A stretch of DNA of 64,000 nt from Koleobacter methoxysyntrophicus (GTDB lineage Bacteria > Bacillota > Thermosediminibacteria > Koleobacterales > Koleobacteraceae): the NCBI RefSeq assembly GCF_017301615.1, contig NZ_CP059066.1, forward strand, positions 1,843,001-1,907,000, read 5' to 3'. Under the pieces are notes generated by a model, which saw only the letters and a list, made by a program, of their open reading frames with translations, searched no databases and was not told the DNA's origin. The position numbers and the translations under genes are program-made. Shown piece after piece: positions 9,013 through 18,246 of the stretch; position 1 is the first letter of the stretch; the number at the start of each line of letters is the position of its first letter.

Positions 9013-10230
9013 CTATGCAGGAGTACCAGTGCTATCCTTGCTTACCTGCTCAAGTTCTCCTTCTGTAGCTGCAACAACTACGGCTGCAGAGGCATCACCC
9101 GTTACATTTATGCATGTCCGGGCCATATCGAGGATCCTGTCAATACCTGCAATTAGAGCAATTCCTTCTAATGGCAGATTAACAGCTGTAAGAACCATAG
9201 TCAGCATAATCATCCCTGCTCCGGGAACCCCTGCAGTTCCGATGGAGGCCAGGGTTGCCGTAAGGACGATCATAAGCTGCTGGGATAAAGTCAGGGAAAT
9301 CCCGTAAACCTGGGCTATGAATAGGGCACATACCCCTTGATAGAGAGCGGTTCCGTCCATATTTATTGTTGCTCCAAGGGGCAGCACGAAGCTCGATATG
9401 CCTTTAGATACTCCCAGATTTTCTTCCGTACACCGTATGGTAACTGGAAGGGTGGCTGAACTGCTGCATGTGCTGAAAGCAACGGTAGAAGCCTCAAATA
9501 TGCCTTTGAAAAAGGCAAGCGGGTTCATTTTTGCAAAGGTTGAAACGGTAAAGGAGTAAGTGATAGCGGCATGTAGAAGAGCACCTATATATACTGCAAT
9601 TATAACTTTGGCAAGGGGTAGAAGCACATCCAGGCCGTAGCTGCCTACAACAGCGGCAATCAGTGCGAAAACCCCTATAGGTGCATAATTCATTATCATT
9701 GCTGTAAGGCGGTACATTACTTCTGCCAGACCATCGAAGAAATTATAGACCGATTCTGCCTTTTTCCTTATTAAAGCAATGGCTATCCCCAGGAAAAGTG
9801 CAAATATAATTATCTGAAGCATGTTGCCCTGGACCATTGCTTCAAGGGGGTTGGTGGGAACGAGATTCAGCAGAGTGGCCGTTAGTGTGGGTGGTGCTTT
9901 GGGTTCAACAGCTGTATTGGGTATTGGAATCCTGAGGCCAATGCCCGGAGAAATAATATTACCTAAAATTAATCCGATGATTACCGCAAAGGCAGTGGTT
10001 AGAAGGTAGTACGCTATAGTTTTAACCCCTACCCTCCCCAGTTTTCTGATGTCCCCCATGCTGGCAGCTCCTACAACTAAAGAGGCAAAGACCAGAGGAA
10101 CTATAATCATTTTAATAAGTCGGATAAACAGGTCCCCGAAGGGTTTGATATAGGATGCAGAAGGGCCCAGGATCAAACCGGCCACAATACCCAGTGCAAA
10201 ACCGATAAGGATTTTGGTATAGAGTTTCAC
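9013..10230 (-). CDS. gltP: Dicarboxylate/amino acid:cation symporter (DAACS)
   Basis: A 405-aa sodium- or proton-coupled glutamate/aspartate/dicarboxylate importer with eight helices and two re-entrant hairpins. Visible signatures are FSTCSSSATLPVTI (serine-rich HP1), NMDGTALYQGV in helix 7, the HP2 segment ASIGTAGVPGAG, and DRILDMARTCINVTGD in helix 8. The Asp and Asn of the last motif bind substrate amino groups in this family, and the arginine (MARTC) favours acidic substrates. It starts at GTG 10230 behind AAGGAGG. A long AT-rich leader with a duplicated element lies upstream and a clear terminator downstream, so it is a single-gene unit. Confidence 0.92.
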   Translation of the reverse strand: MKLYTKILIGFALGIVAGLILGPSASYIKPFGDLFIRLIKMIIVPLVFASLVVGAASMGDIRKLGRVGVKTIAYYLLTTAFAVIIGLILGNIISPGIGLRIPIPNTAVEPKAPPTLTATLLNLVPTNPLEAMVQGNMLQIIIFALFLGIAIALIRKKAESVYNFFDGLAEVMYRLTAMIMNYAPIGVFALIAAVVGSYGLDVLLPLAKVIIAVYIGALLHAAITYSFTVSTFAKMNPLAFFKGIFEASTVAFSTCSSSATLPVTIRCTEENLGVSKGISSFVLPLGATINMDGTALYQGVCALFIAQVYGISLTLSQQLMIVLTATLASIGTAGVPGAGMIMLTMVLTAVNLPLEGIALIAGIDRILDMARTCINVTGDASAAVVVAATEGELEQVSKDSTGTPA

Positions 10231-10276
10231 TTTTTGTAACCTCCTTTTTGGGTCTTTTGAAAACTTCCGAAAAGTT

Positions 10277-10390
10277 ATGGCATTATATTTTTAAACTATA
10301 AATCACCTCCTTCCTTTGCAGTCCTAGTTTGTGACTAATTTCTCGAATGATGGATTATCTTTTTAAACTATAAACAACCTCCTTCCCCGT
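10277..10390 (-). repeat. Two direct copies of a ~40-bp leader element upstream of gltP
   Basis: TTTTTAAACTATAAAT/C followed by ACCTCCTTCC occurs at about 10289-10316 and again at about 10360-10386, 71 bp apart and nearly identical over about 40 bp. Read towards gltP, each copy carries GGAAGGAGG followed by an AT-rich stretch. They lie in the 500-bp gap between gltP and mtaP. I see no ORF longer than a few codons behind either ribosome-site-like sequence. They may be a duplicated leader or operator. Confidence 0.5.
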
Positions 10391-10729
10391 AGGTTTAATA
10401 TAGGTTTAATATATGTTACTTTTTTCAGTAGTATTTCGTTCCATAAAAGAAATTTAAAGAAATATCAGTAATATCATAATAGATATATAATTCTTTTTTA
10501 CTTATTACTACTGAAAATAACAGCAAATTTTATGTTAATATTTTTATAATATAGTATAAACTATTCTACACAATCCCGCTAAATACTTCCAATAAATGCA
10601 AAAAAATAATAAATATTCAAATGCGGAACGATATGATTTTTTTCACAAAAACTGTTCGGCCTAAAAGGAATTTGTTGAATGTTTGTCGAACTAAAAAAAG
10701 GAAATAATATTACAGAAGGAGGTATATAT
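10391..10729. other. AT-rich intergenic region between divergent gltP and mtaP
   Basis: No gene is visible. An inverted repeat TTTTTCAGTAGTA (about 10420-10433) / TACTACTGAAAA (about 10504-10516) with roughly 70 bp between its arms could be an operator or a large hairpin. TATAAT-like sequences near 10545-10560 could serve the mtaP operon. A frame beginning at 10679 is rejected as the gene start because a far better ribosome site precedes 10730. Confidence 0.4.
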
Positions 10730-11533
10730 ATGGAGTATAAAGCTGACATAGGCGTGTTCGGAGGTTCAGGCTTTTATTCCTTTCTTGAAGATATAGAGGA
10801 AATCAGGGTTGATACCCCGTATGGTGCACCCAGTGATAAAATATCCATTGCAGCGGTTGAAGGGAAGAGGGTTGCCTTCCTGCCCCGCCACGGCAGGGAC
10901 CACCGCCTGCCGCCCCATATGATAAATTACCGGGCAAATGTATATGCCATGAAGAAGCTGGGGGTTACCAGGATTATAGGACCATGTGCTGCCGGCAGCC
11001 TTCAGCCCCATGTAAAACCCGGTGATTTTGTAGTATGTGACCAGTTCGTAAACAGGACCTGGGGACGAAGGGATACCTTTTATGACGGCCCTATCACAAC
11101 CCATATCGGAGCAGCAGAACCCTATTGCCCGGAAATGAGGGAGCTGGCTATAAAATGCGCCAAAAAACTAGATCTCCCCGTCCACGAAAGGGGTACCGTT
11201 GTTGTGGTCCAGGGGCCCAGATTTTCTACAAAGGCTGAAAGCCGGGAGTTTTCCGGCCACGGATGGGAGGTCATAAATATGACCCAGTATCCTGAAGCCA
11301 TCCTGGCCAGGGAACTGGAGATATGTTATGTGAATATATCCCTGATTACTGATTATGATGTAGGTCTTGAAGGAAATCCTGACATAGAACCCGTTTCCCA
11401 TGAAGCCGTTATAAAGGTCTTTAATGAGAACATAGGGAACCTGAGAAAGCTGCTTATTGAAATAATAAAAGAAATTCGGGTAGATAAAAGGGACTGTATA
11501 TGCAGTGAAGCCCTTAAAACTGCCAGGTTATAA
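10730..11533 (+). CDS. mtaP: S-methyl-5'-thioadenosine phosphorylase
   Basis: A 268-aa purine nucleoside phosphorylase-family enzyme that cleaves MTA to adenine and 5-methylthioribose-1-phosphate. Motifs are GVFGGSGFYSF near the start, FLPRHGRDHRLPPHMINYRAN (phosphate and ribose site), VVVQGPRFSTKAESREF and GWEVINMTQYPE (MTA-type base pocket). Start ATG 10730 has AGAAGGAGG 7 nt upstream. It is the first of three tightly spaced genes with the PPC gene and mtnA. A long C-terminal tail contains CICSE. The MTA route fits with metK and its SAM riboswitch 5 kb downstream. Confidence 0.93.
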   Translation: MEYKADIGVFGGSGFYSFLEDIEEIRVDTPYGAPSDKISIAAVEGKRVAFLPRHGRDHRLPPHMINYRANVYAMKKLGVTRIIGPCAAGSLQPHVKPGDFVVCDQFVNRTWGRRDTFYDGPITTHIGAAEPYCPEMRELAIKCAKKLDLPVHERGTVVVVQGPRFSTKAESREFSGHGWEVINMTQYPEAILARELEICYVNISLITDYDVGLEGNPDIEPVSHEAVIKVFNENIGNLRKLLIEIIKEIRVDKRDCICSEALKTARL

Positions 11534-11552
11534 CTCAGAGGGAGGTGTAAGT

Positions 11553-11978
11553 ATGCTTGTAAGGGAATACGGTATTAAAAAGATATATATGGGAAGGATG
11601 GACCACGGTAGTGACCTCCTTAAGTCCCTGGAGGAATTCGTTATAGAAAAGGGTATAAAAACGGGAATTATACAGCTGGTAGGGGCGGCTACCAAGGTGG
11701 GAATGGCTTATTATGACGAAGAAGATAAAGTATACTACCCCATTTCACTGAACAAACCGGTAGAGATCGCCAAATCTATAGGCAACATATCTATTAAAGA
11801 TGGGAAACCTATGGTACACCTGCACATAACAGTATCAGATGAAGAAGGGAATGCCTTTGCAGGCCATCTGACGGAAGGCACAACGGTTTTTGCCGGGGAA
11901 TTCTCAATTATAGAGCTGGAAGGCCCTGAGCTTGTAAGGGAATACGACGACATTACGGGGTTGACCCTGTGGAAGTAG
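11553..11978 (+). CDS. PPC (DUF296) domain protein in the MTA salvage operon
   Basis: A 141-aa stand-alone PPC/DUF296 protein. MVHLHITVSDEEGNAFAGHL carries the clustered histidines (HLH and GH) that bind metal in archaeal and bacterial members, which form trimers. ATG 11553 has GGGAGG upstream. It is sandwiched between mtaP (19-nt gap) and mtnA (22-nt gap), so it is almost certainly co-expressed with MTA salvage. The family is named for a plant AT-hook-linked domain, but prokaryotic single-domain members have no proven function. Its position suggests an enzyme or metabolite-binding role near methylthioribose phosphates rather than DNA binding; this is inference. Confidence 0.85.
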   Translation: MLVREYGIKKIYMGRMDHGSDLLKSLEEFVIEKGIKTGIIQLVGAATKVGMAYYDEEDKVYYPISLNKPVEIAKSIGNISIKDGKPMVHLHITVSDEEGNAFAGHLTEGTTVFAGEFSIIELEGPELVREYDDITGLTLWK

Positions 11979-12000
11979 CGTCATGACGGGAGGTTTGCTT

Positions 12001-13053
12001 ATGAAGCCTATCGTATGGGATAAGGGATGCTTAAGGCTTTTGGACCAGACAAAGCTGCCACTGGAGGAAAAGATAATAGAATGCAGGGATTACCAGAGTG
12101 TAGCCGATGCCATAAGGGAAATGAGGGTCAGGGGAGCTCCGGCTATAGGGGCTGCGGCGGCCTATGGAATGGTTATCGGGGCAAGGGGTATTGATGCCGG
12201 TGATAAAAAACAGTGGTTTAAAGAGCTTGAAAAGGTTGCCGAAACTTTAAAAAATACCAGACCCACGGCCGTAAATCTGACCTGGGCTGTTGATAGAATG
12301 CTGAAAAAGGCAGAAGAGAATAAACACCTGGGCATCCGGGAACTCCAGGATATCCTGGAAAACGAGGCTGTAAAAATTGCAAGGGAGGATGTGGAGAGCA
12401 ATTACGCGATAGGAAGGTTCGGCAATACCCTTGTGCCCGAAAGGGCGAGGATTCTGACCCACTGCAATGCAGGTGCCCTGGCAACAGTGGGTTATGGAAC
12501 GGCCCTTGGAATCGTAAGGGCAGCCCATGCCAGCGGGAAGGATATCCATGTATTTGCCGGTGAAACGCGTCCTTTCCTTCAGGGAGCAAGGCTTACCGTT
12601 TGGGAACTTATGAAGGAAGGGATCGAGGTAACCCTGATTACGGATAATATGGCAGGATATGTTATGGCAAAAGGGATGGTAGACCTTGTAATAGTAGGGG
12701 CTGACAGGATTGCATCAAACGGGGATGTGGCAAACAAGATAGGGACATATTCCCTGGCCGTCCTGGCTAAGGAAAACAATATTCCCTTCTACGTAGCTGC
12801 ACCTCTGAGCACTATAGATATGTCTTTGAGTTCCGGTGAGGAAATCCCCATTGAAGAAAGAGCCCCTGATGAAGTCCTGTATATTCAGGGCAGGGCTATT
12901 GCCCCCGAAGGGGTTAAGGTTTTTAATCCGGCCTTTGATATAACCCCTAATTCACTGATAACTGCCATTATTACCGACAAAGGGGTTATTAAAGAGCCTT
13001 ATGATAAGAACCTTAAGGCCCTTTTCTCTGACGGAACTCGCGGGAATAATTAG
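12001..13053 (+). CDS. mtnA: S-methyl-5-thioribose-1-phosphate isomerase
   Basis: A 350-aa enzyme of the eIF2B-like fold that converts 5-methylthioribose-1-phosphate to methylthioribulose-1-phosphate. Visible motifs are MRVRGAPAIGAAAAYG (phosphate site), LTHCNAGALATVGYGTALG with the catalytic Cys, FAGETRPFLQGARLT, VGADRIASNGDVANKIGTY with the catalytic Asp, and YVAAPLSTID. Start ATG 12001 follows GGGAGG. With mtaP it forms the first two steps of MTA salvage. The oxygen-dependent later genes (mtnB, C, D) are absent here, as expected in an anaerobe using a shunt. Confidence 0.95.
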   Translation: MKPIVWDKGCLRLLDQTKLPLEEKIIECRDYQSVADAIREMRVRGAPAIGAAAAYGMVIGARGIDAGDKKQWFKELEKVAETLKNTRPTAVNLTWAVDRMLKKAEENKHLGIRELQDILENEAVKIAREDVESNYAIGRFGNTLVPERARILTHCNAGALATVGYGTALGIVRAAHASGKDIHVFAGETRPFLQGARLTVWELMKEGIEVTLITDNMAGYVMAKGMVDLVIVGADRIASNGDVANKIGTYSLAVLAKENNIPFYVAAPLSTIDMSLSSGEEIPIEERAPDEVLYIQGRAIAPEGVKVFNPAFDITPNSLITAIITDKGVIKEPYDKNLKALFSDGTRGNN

Positions 13054-13090
13054 GATTAAAGGACTTTTGTGAAGGATTTTTTAATCCTTT
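13053..13090 (+). terminator. Probable terminator of the mtaP-mtnA operon
   Basis: GGATTAAA at the mtnA stop pairs with TTTAATCC 20 nt later and a short T-run follows. The loop is large and contains a second GGA/TCC pairing option, so strength is moderate. Confidence 0.5.
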
Positions 13091-13134
13091 GTAGAATAAG
13101 TAGGTTAGAATATCTAAATGATGCACCCCACAAT

Positions 13135-13192
13135 CTAGAAAGGCTCTCAATCAAGATGAGATGAGCTGAGATGAGCTGAGAGCAAATTCTAG
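13135..13192 (+). promoter_or_regulatory. Hairpin with tandem 10-mer upstream of tryptophanase
   Basis: The arms CTAGAA + GCTCTCA and TGAGAGC + TTCTAG can pair over about 13 bp, with a small bulge. The loop holds a tandem GAGATGAGCT repeat (two copies). No T-run follows, so it is not a plain terminator. It lies 20 bp upstream of the tryptophanase start and may be an operator or leader RNA element. No Trp-containing leader peptide like TnaC was found. Confidence 0.4.
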
Positions 13193-13212
13193 TTAAAAGG
13201 GGGAAGCATGAG

Positions 13213-14595
13213 ATGAGAGAGATTATTAAGGCAGAACCTTACAAGATTAAGATGGTAGAACCCATCAAAATGAATACGAGGGAGGAAAGAGAAAGGCTCA
13301 TCAAAGAGGTAGGCTATAATCAGTTCGCCCTAAAAGCGGAAGATATTTATATTGACCTGCTTACGGACAGCGGTACCGGGGCAATGAGCGACTATCAATG
13401 GGCGGGGATTATGCTGGGTGATGAATCCTATGCAGGGAGCCGCAATTTCTACAACCTTAAGGAAACTGTCAAAGACCTTATGGGCTATGATTTTATGATT
13501 CCAACCCATCAGGGCCGCGGGGCAGAAAATGTCTTATTCCAGGTTCTCATTAAACCCGGCCAGTATGTTTTGGGGAATATGCACTTCGATACAACGAAAG
13601 CCCATATAGAGTTAAAGCATGGCAAAGCGGTAAACCTGGTAGGGGATATTACCTATGATACCCAGGCAGATTACCCTTTTAAAGGCAATATAGATATCGA
13701 TAAGCTGGAAAATTTCATTGAAGAAAAGGGCAGGGAAAATATCGCCTTTATCCTGGTGACCGTTACCTGCAATAGTGCAGGAGGTCAGCCCGTATCTATG
13801 AAAAATATTAGGGAAACCAGGGAAATAGCCGACAAGTATGGAATCCCCATGTTTCTTGATGCTGCCCGGTTTGCTGAAAATGCTTATTTTATTAAAAAAA
13901 GGGAAAAGGGTTATGAAAGCAAAACAATAAAAGAAATCGTCAGAGAGATGTTCTCTTATAGTGACGGATGCACTATAAGTGCTAAAAAGGACGGTTTGGT
14001 GAATATTGGCGGGCTGATCGGTTTAAGGGATGAGGGGTTATATAAGAAAGCATCCCAGATTGTAGTGGCATATGAAGGATTTCCTACCTATGGCGGACTG
14101 GCGGGCAGGGATATGGAAGCCCTTGCAAGGGGCCTTCAGGAAGTGGTTAATTTCGATTACCTTGAAAGCAGGATTGACCAGGTAGAGTACCTGGGCCAAA
14201 AGCTGAGGGAAGCCGGGATTGCGATCTGCGAACCGGTAGGCGGGCATGCTGTTTTTGTTGATGTAAAGAAGTTTCTGCCCCATATACCGCAAGAATTTTT
14301 CCCTGCTCAGGCACTGTGTGTAGAACTGTATTTAGAAGCAGGAGTAAGGGGAGTCGAGATAGGTACAGTGCTGGCGGGAAGGGACCCCGAAACAGGGGAA
14401 AATATATACCCGGAACTGGAGCTCCTGCGTCTGACCATTCCGCGCAGGGTTTACACATACAGGCATATGGATGTGGTAGCCCAGGCCCTTGCTAATATTT
14501 ACGAGAGAAGGGATAAGGTTAAAGGCTTAAGATTTACCTATGAACCACCTATTTTAAGGCACTTTACAGCAAGATTTGAACCGGTAGAGGTTTAA
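13213..14595 (+). CDS. tnaA: Tryptophanase (PLP-dependent beta-eliminating lyase)
   Basis: A 460-aa PLP enzyme of the tryptophanase/tyrosine phenol-lyase family. [24 protein letters not shown] (PLP phosphate) and [12 protein letters not shown] with the Schiff-base lysine are shared by both enzymes. At positions that separate them it follows tryptophanase: VEIG where phenol-lyase has MERG (no substrate-binding Arg), and LRHFTARF with His where phenol-lyase has Phe. It should degrade L-tryptophan to indole, pyruvate and ammonia. Start ATG 13213 is behind AAGGGGGA, with its own leader and terminator. The overall sequence is intermediate, so activity on other beta-substituted amino acids is possible. 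Confidence 0.82.
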   Translation: MREIIKAEPYKIKMVEPIKMNTREERERLIKEVGYNQFALKAEDIYIDLLTDSGTGAMSDYQWAGIMLGDESYAGSRNFYNLKETVKDLMGYDFMIPTHQGRGAENVLFQVLIKPGQYVLGNMHFDTTKAHIELKHGKAVNLVGDITYDTQADYPFKGNIDIDKLENFIEEKGRENIAFILVTVTCNSAGGQPVSMKNIRETREIADKYGIPMFLDAARFAENAYFIKKREKGYESKTIKEIVREMFSYSDGCTISAKKDGLVNIGGLIGLRDEGLYKKASQIVVAYEGFPTYGGLAGRDMEALARGLQEVVNFDYLESRIDQVEYLGQKLREAGIAICEPVGGHAVFVDVKKFLPHIPQEFFPAQALCVELYLEAGVRGVEIGTVLAGRDPETGENIYPELELLRLTIPRRVYTYRHMDVVAQALANIYERRDKVKGLRFTYEPPILRHFTARFEPVEV

Positions 14596-14603
14596 TTATT
14601 CTG

Positions 14604-14638
14604 CCAAGGGGCAGTGGAATTCTGCCTCTTGGTATTTT
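14604..14638 (+). terminator. Terminator of tryptophanase gene
   Basis: An 11-bp stem CCAAGGGGCAG / CTGCCTCTTGG (one wobble) with a 7-nt loop is followed by TATTTTA. Confidence 0.65.
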
Positions 14639-14657
14639 AATGAAAGGAGTAACGTTT

Positions 14658-16232
14658 ATGTCCAGAAAGACCAACAACACATCTAAAGTAGACTACAGGT
14701 TACTTGACAAAAAACGAATAGGGGATTTTCTTGAATCCCTTAGGGGAAAGAACCTGACTGTGAAGCAAATAGAGAATACGATGGAAAAGCTTTTCAAGAT
14801 GGGTGACCAGGTAATCCCCACCTGTATTTCAAAGTTAAAGGATGGGGATGAGGAATTAACCCCATTGCTGTGCTATGCCCTTCAATATGCCGATGATTTT
14901 TCAATCATCGATCCGCTTATAAATATCTTATTGACTAAAGGAATACCGGATGAAACAAAAACCAGAATACTGGGAGTTCTGGCAGATTACGGCGTGGATA
15001 TCAGTCAGCTTCCCCTGGACAACATCTTAAAAGATCTGGATAAAATGGCATCAAACTCTATGGAAAAGATGCTCAAGGACATAAGCGAAGATATATTCTT
15101 TATTTCGTATATCCTGGACGATTTTGAGACCTTTTCGAAGGAAATCCAGCTGGCATATATTAAGGATTTGGGAGAAACCAGAGATGAAAGGGCAGTGCTG
15201 CTCCTAGAGGTCTTTGCAAGGCTGTCTGATTTGGCCATAGCTGGTGAAGCTGTAAGACAGCTGGGGCGTATAAAAAAACCCCGGGCTTTGAGTTCTTTAA
15301 AGGTACTCTTTGGAGAATTCAGTGACAGCGGCCTCGGGAGCATTATTGACCGTGAAATCAGAAAGCTGAGGATGCTCGGTGTGCCGGAGACAGATGCAGA
15401 TTACAGTATAAAGGTCGAACCTTATAAAACTATCGTTTCTTCAATGGATGGCCTCGGCAGCAGGGCGATATGGTTTTCATGGAGGCATCCTGAAAAGAGG
15501 ATGAAGTTATGCACTGTAAACCTCCTTATTAACGTTACAGAAGGAATTAAAGACTGCTGGACCATTCCGGAAATTACCGTAAAGGATTTTAACTCCACAC
15601 TAATGGAACTTAAAAAAGGGGCAGAAGTTATCGAAGATTACGAATATGCTGTTGATTTAGTAAAAGATGCCCTTAAGAGAAACGAAGAAAAAGCTGTTCC
15701 CGTACCCTCTTCTCTGGCCTTTTGGAGGATGTTCTTTAAAAAGGGAGATTTTACACCAAAAAAATATTCAGTTTTACTTCCGGAGCCGTATGATATTACA
15801 GATGAAAAATATAAAGAGACTGAAATTGACGGATATAAATTGCTGGACCATCCTGAATTCAAAGACTGGTTTGTAGCCCATCCGCGGGTATATGACTATG
15901 CGGAAGAATATTTGTTGATCGGGGAGAAATATAAAAACAGGAAAAGCTATCTTATAAAGTTGAGAAAGCTAAATCAAGAATTCATAAAAGAGCTGATCGT
16001 TCCTGAAAAAGAAAAATTAAAGCGAATGCTCGAATTAACGTGGGACTTCCTTATGCGAAAGGGATGCAGGGAGAAAGCTGATATGGTATTAAAAGTATTA
16101 AATAACCTGGATAGGATTCCCTTGAGTGAAAATCCCTTTATCCAAAGAATTACGGCAGAGAGTATCAGAGTAGCCTTGAACAATATGAAAAAGGGTTTTG
16201 ATATGAGAGTTAATCCCGATGCCTTTGATTAG
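14658..16232 (+). CDS. Large soluble protein with HEAT-like N-terminal half, unknown function
   Basis: A 524-aa cytoplasmic protein with no signal or membrane segment. Start ATG 14658 has AAAGGAG about 10 nt upstream; ATG 14640 has no site. Residues about 20-240 are a run of paired helices (VIPTCISKLKDGDEELTPLL, ERAVLLLEVFARLSDLAIAGEAVRQLGRI) that look like HEAT/armadillo repeats, a protein-binding scaffold. The C-terminal half is mixed alpha/beta and then helical, with many aromatic residues (IWFSWRHPEKR, HPEFKDWFVAHPRVYDY), and fits no enzyme I recognise. It stands alone between two terminator-bounded units and is followed after 44 nt by the COG2426 gene. Confidence 0.6.
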   Translation: MSRKTNNTSKVDYRLLDKKRIGDFLESLRGKNLTVKQIENTMEKLFKMGDQVIPTCISKLKDGDEELTPLLCYALQYADDFSIIDPLINILLTKGIPDETKTRILGVLADYGVDISQLPLDNILKDLDKMASNSMEKMLKDISEDIFFISYILDDFETFSKEIQLAYIKDLGETRDERAVLLLEVFARLSDLAIAGEAVRQLGRIKKPRALSSLKVLFGEFSDSGLGSIIDREIRKLRMLGVPETDADYSIKVEPYKTIVSSMDGLGSRAIWFSWRHPEKRMKLCTVNLLINVTEGIKDCWTIPEITVKDFNSTLMELKKGAEVIEDYEYAVDLVKDALKRNEEKAVPVPSSLAFWRMFFKKGDFTPKKYSVLLPEPYDITDEKYKETEIDGYKLLDHPEFKDWFVAHPRVYDYAEEYLLIGEKYKNRKSYLIKLRKLNQEFIKELIVPEKEKLKRMLELTWDFLMRKGCREKADMVLKVLNNLDRIPLSENPFIQRITAESIRVALNNMKKGFDMRVNPDAFD

Positions 16233-16276
16233 AGCTGACTGAAATTTAAAACCAGGACCTGAAGGGGAAGAGAAAT

Positions 16277-16720
16277 ATGATAAATGACGAATTAACGGTT
16301 TTTTTCATTGCCGCAATGCCGGTCTTTGAACTAAGGGGTGCTATCCCGCTGGGAGTCGGTATAGGTATATCCCCCTGGAAGACCTATTTTTTGAGTGTAG
16401 CAGGCAGCCTTCTGCCGGCACCCTTCCTTCTCTTGTTCCTTGATCCCATCTTTAGATTTTTGCGAAGCACGAGATTGTTTAGAAGATTTATAAACTGGAC
16501 GGTTAAGCGGTCTCTTAAAAAAGGGGAACAGATTAAGCGTTACAGTCTGCTGGGCCTTGTTTTATTTGTTGCAATTCCGCTACCTTCAACAGGGGTCTGG
16601 ACGGGTTGCATTGCTGCATCCCTTATAGGGCTCAGATTTATCCAGGCCTTTCCGGCCGTTGCTTTGGGGACTTCAATTGCAGGCCTTATTGTATTGGCTG
16701 TAACCTGTCATATAATTTAG
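16277..16720 (+). CDS. Small multidrug-export-like membrane protein (COG2426 family)
   Basis: A 147-aa protein with about four membrane helices. The opening AAMPVFELRGAIPLGVGIG is the hallmark of COG2426 'putative small multi-drug export' proteins, which are related to the SNARE-associated/DedA-like fold. FVAIPLPSTGVWTGCIAASLIGL in the second half is the matching inverted half. Transport function is only inferred by annotation and is unproven. Start ATG 16277 follows GGGGAAG. It ends just before the SAM riboswitch leader of metK and may share the upstream HEAT-like gene's transcript. Confidence 0.75.
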   Translation: MINDELTVFFIAAMPVFELRGAIPLGVGIGISPWKTYFLSVAGSLLPAPFLLLFLDPIFRFLRSTRLFRRFINWTVKRSLKKGEQIKRYSLLGLVLFVAIPLPSTGVWTGCIAASLIGLRFIQAFPAVALGTSIAGLIVLAVTCHII

Positions 16721-16774
16721 TTTGACATTTAAACAACAGTATGCTACCATATGTATTGGTAAATTTAATAAAAA

Positions 16775-16886
16775 GCTCTTATCGAGAGCAGGTGGAGGGA
16801 ATGGGCCCAATGAAACCCGGCAACCGGCCTGTAATTCAGGCAGCGGTGCTAATTCCCACAGAATTCCTGATTCTGGGAGATGAGAG
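16775..16886 (+). promoter_or_regulatory. SAM-I (S-box) riboswitch upstream of metK
   Basis: The leader carries the S-box blocks in order: CTCTTATCGAGAGCAGGTGG, GGGAATGGGCCC, ATGAAACCCGGCAACC, GGTGCTAATTCC and GGGAGATGAGAG. The last block pairs with the first CTCTTATC to close P1. SAM binding stabilises P1 and should favour the downstream terminator, turning metK off when SAM is plentiful. Two 16-bp copies of AAAGAACTTCAATAAA follow at about 16944-16976. Confidence 0.95.
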
Positions 16887-16895
16887 AAACCATAA

Positions 16896-16930
16896 CCTCT
16901 TCCATGAATTTGGGAGGGGATTTTAGTTTT
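16896..16930 (+). terminator. Riboswitch-controlled terminator
   Basis: CCTCTTCC pairs with GGGAGGGG (G-U wobbles) across an 8-nt loop and ATTTTAGTTTT follows. It is the expression platform of the SAM riboswitch, though the T-run is interrupted. Confidence 0.55.
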
Positions 16931-16991
16931 ATGGGGATATTAAAGAACTTCAATAAAAAAGAACTTCAATAAATAAGCAAAGAGGAGGAAT

Positions 16992-18191
16992 GTGAAATTG
17001 GGCAGGAAATACCTTTTTACTTCTGAATCCGTAACAGAAGGACATCCAGATAAAATATGTGACCAGATTTCCGATGCCATTTTGGATGAAATCCTGAAAA
17101 AGGACCCTGTTGCCAGAGTTGCGTGTGAAACCATGGTTACCACCGGCCTGGTAGTGGTTGCAGGGGAGATTACTACCGAGTGTTATGTTGACATTCCCAG
17201 GATTGTGAGGGAAACGGTGAGGGAGATCGGATACACCAGGGCGAAATACGGTTTTGACTGCGATACCTGTGCTGTTGTGACTTCTATCGATGAGCAGTCG
17301 CCCGATATTGCCATGGGTGTTGATAAATCCCTGGAAGTCAGGGATGGACAGCCTTCAACCAATGGGAAGGATGAAATAGGGGCAGGAGATCAGGGGATGA
17401 TGTTCGGCTTTGCTACAAAGGAAACCCCTGAACTTATGCCAATGCCTATTGTGCTGGCCCACAAGCTTGCAAAGAGGCTGGCAGAGGTCAGGAAGAAAAG
17501 GATAATACCCTATTTGAGGCCTGATGGAAAAACCCAGGTTACGGTAGAATATGAGGGCAGCAAACCCGTTAGGGTTGATGCCGTTGTTGTTTCTACCCAG
17601 CACAAACCGACGGTAGAATACAGCACTATAAAAAAGGATATAACGGAAAAGGTTATAAAAGAAATAATACCACCGGAATTAATGGACCAAAACACCAAGA
17701 TTTTCGTTAATCCTACCGGAAGGTTTGTAATAGGAGGCCCACAGGGGGACACAGGATTAACCGGCAGGAAGATAATAGTTGACACCTATGGAGGATATGC
17801 CCGCCACGGAGGCGGAGCCCTGTCGGGGAAGGATCCCACAAAGGTAGACAGGTCCGCCACATATGCGGCAAGATATGTGGCTAAGAATATAGTAGCTGCG
17901 GACCTGGCGGATAAGTGCGAAGTGCAGATAGCATACGCTATAGGGAAGGCATATCCCGTTTCTATTATGGTCGATACCTTCGGTACAGGAAAGATTCCTG
18001 ACGAAAGGATAGAAAATCTGGTCAGGGAGATTTTCGATTTAAGGCCGGCAGGGATTATCGAAGAACTGGACCTCAGAAGGCCTATCTATAAACAGGTAGC
18101 TGCGTACGGTCACCTGGGAAGGACCGATATTGACCTTCCCTGGGAGAGGATTGATAAGGCCAATATCTTGAGGGAGAAAGCGGGAATATAG
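16992..18191 (+). CDS. metK: S-adenosylmethionine synthetase
   Basis: A 399-aa enzyme that makes SAM from methionine and ATP. Motifs are [19 protein letters not shown] (ATP and methionine site), [12 protein letters not shown], the P-loop-like [21 protein letters not shown] with catalytic lysine, and [16 protein letters not shown]. Length and order are typical. Start GTG 16992 has GAGGAGG 6 nt upstream. It is a single-gene unit under the SAM-I riboswitch and closed by a hairpin. With mtaP and mtnA it makes this region a SAM turnover neighbourhood. Confidence 0.97.
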   Translation: MKLGRKYLFTSESVTEGHPDKICDQISDAILDEILKKDPVARVACETMVTTGLVVVAGEITTECYVDIPRIVRETVREIGYTRAKYGFDCDTCAVVTSIDEQSPDIAMGVDKSLEVRDGQPSTNGKDEIGAGDQGMMFGFATKETPELMPMPIVLAHKLAKRLAEVRKKRIIPYLRPDGKTQVTVEYEGSKPVRVDAVVVSTQHKPTVEYSTIKKDITEKVIKEIIPPELMDQNTKIFVNPTGRFVIGGPQGDTGLTGRKIIVDTYGGYARHGGGALSGKDPTKVDRSATYAARYVAKNIVAADLADKCEVQIAYAIGKAYPVSIMVDTFGTGKIPDERIENLVREIFDLRPAGIIEELDLRRPIYKQVAAYGHLGRTDIDLPWERIDKANILREKAGI

Positions 18192-18213
18192 ACAAATCGC
18201 TTTATTTATACAT

Positions 18214-18246
18214 AAACTACCCCTTTTAGGAGGTAGTTTATGATTT
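18214..18246 (+). terminator. Hairpin terminator after metK
   Basis: AAACTACC pairs with GGTAGTTT across a 10-nt loop and ATGATTTTTAA follows. A partial copy (AAGGTAGTTTATAATTTTAAAGG) recurs about 50 bp downstream. Confidence 0.55.

Noticed and set aside
13213-14595. Tyrosine phenol-lyase
   Set aside because: VEIG and LRHFTARF follow tryptophanase; the phenol-lyase Arg and Phe-Phe positions are absent.
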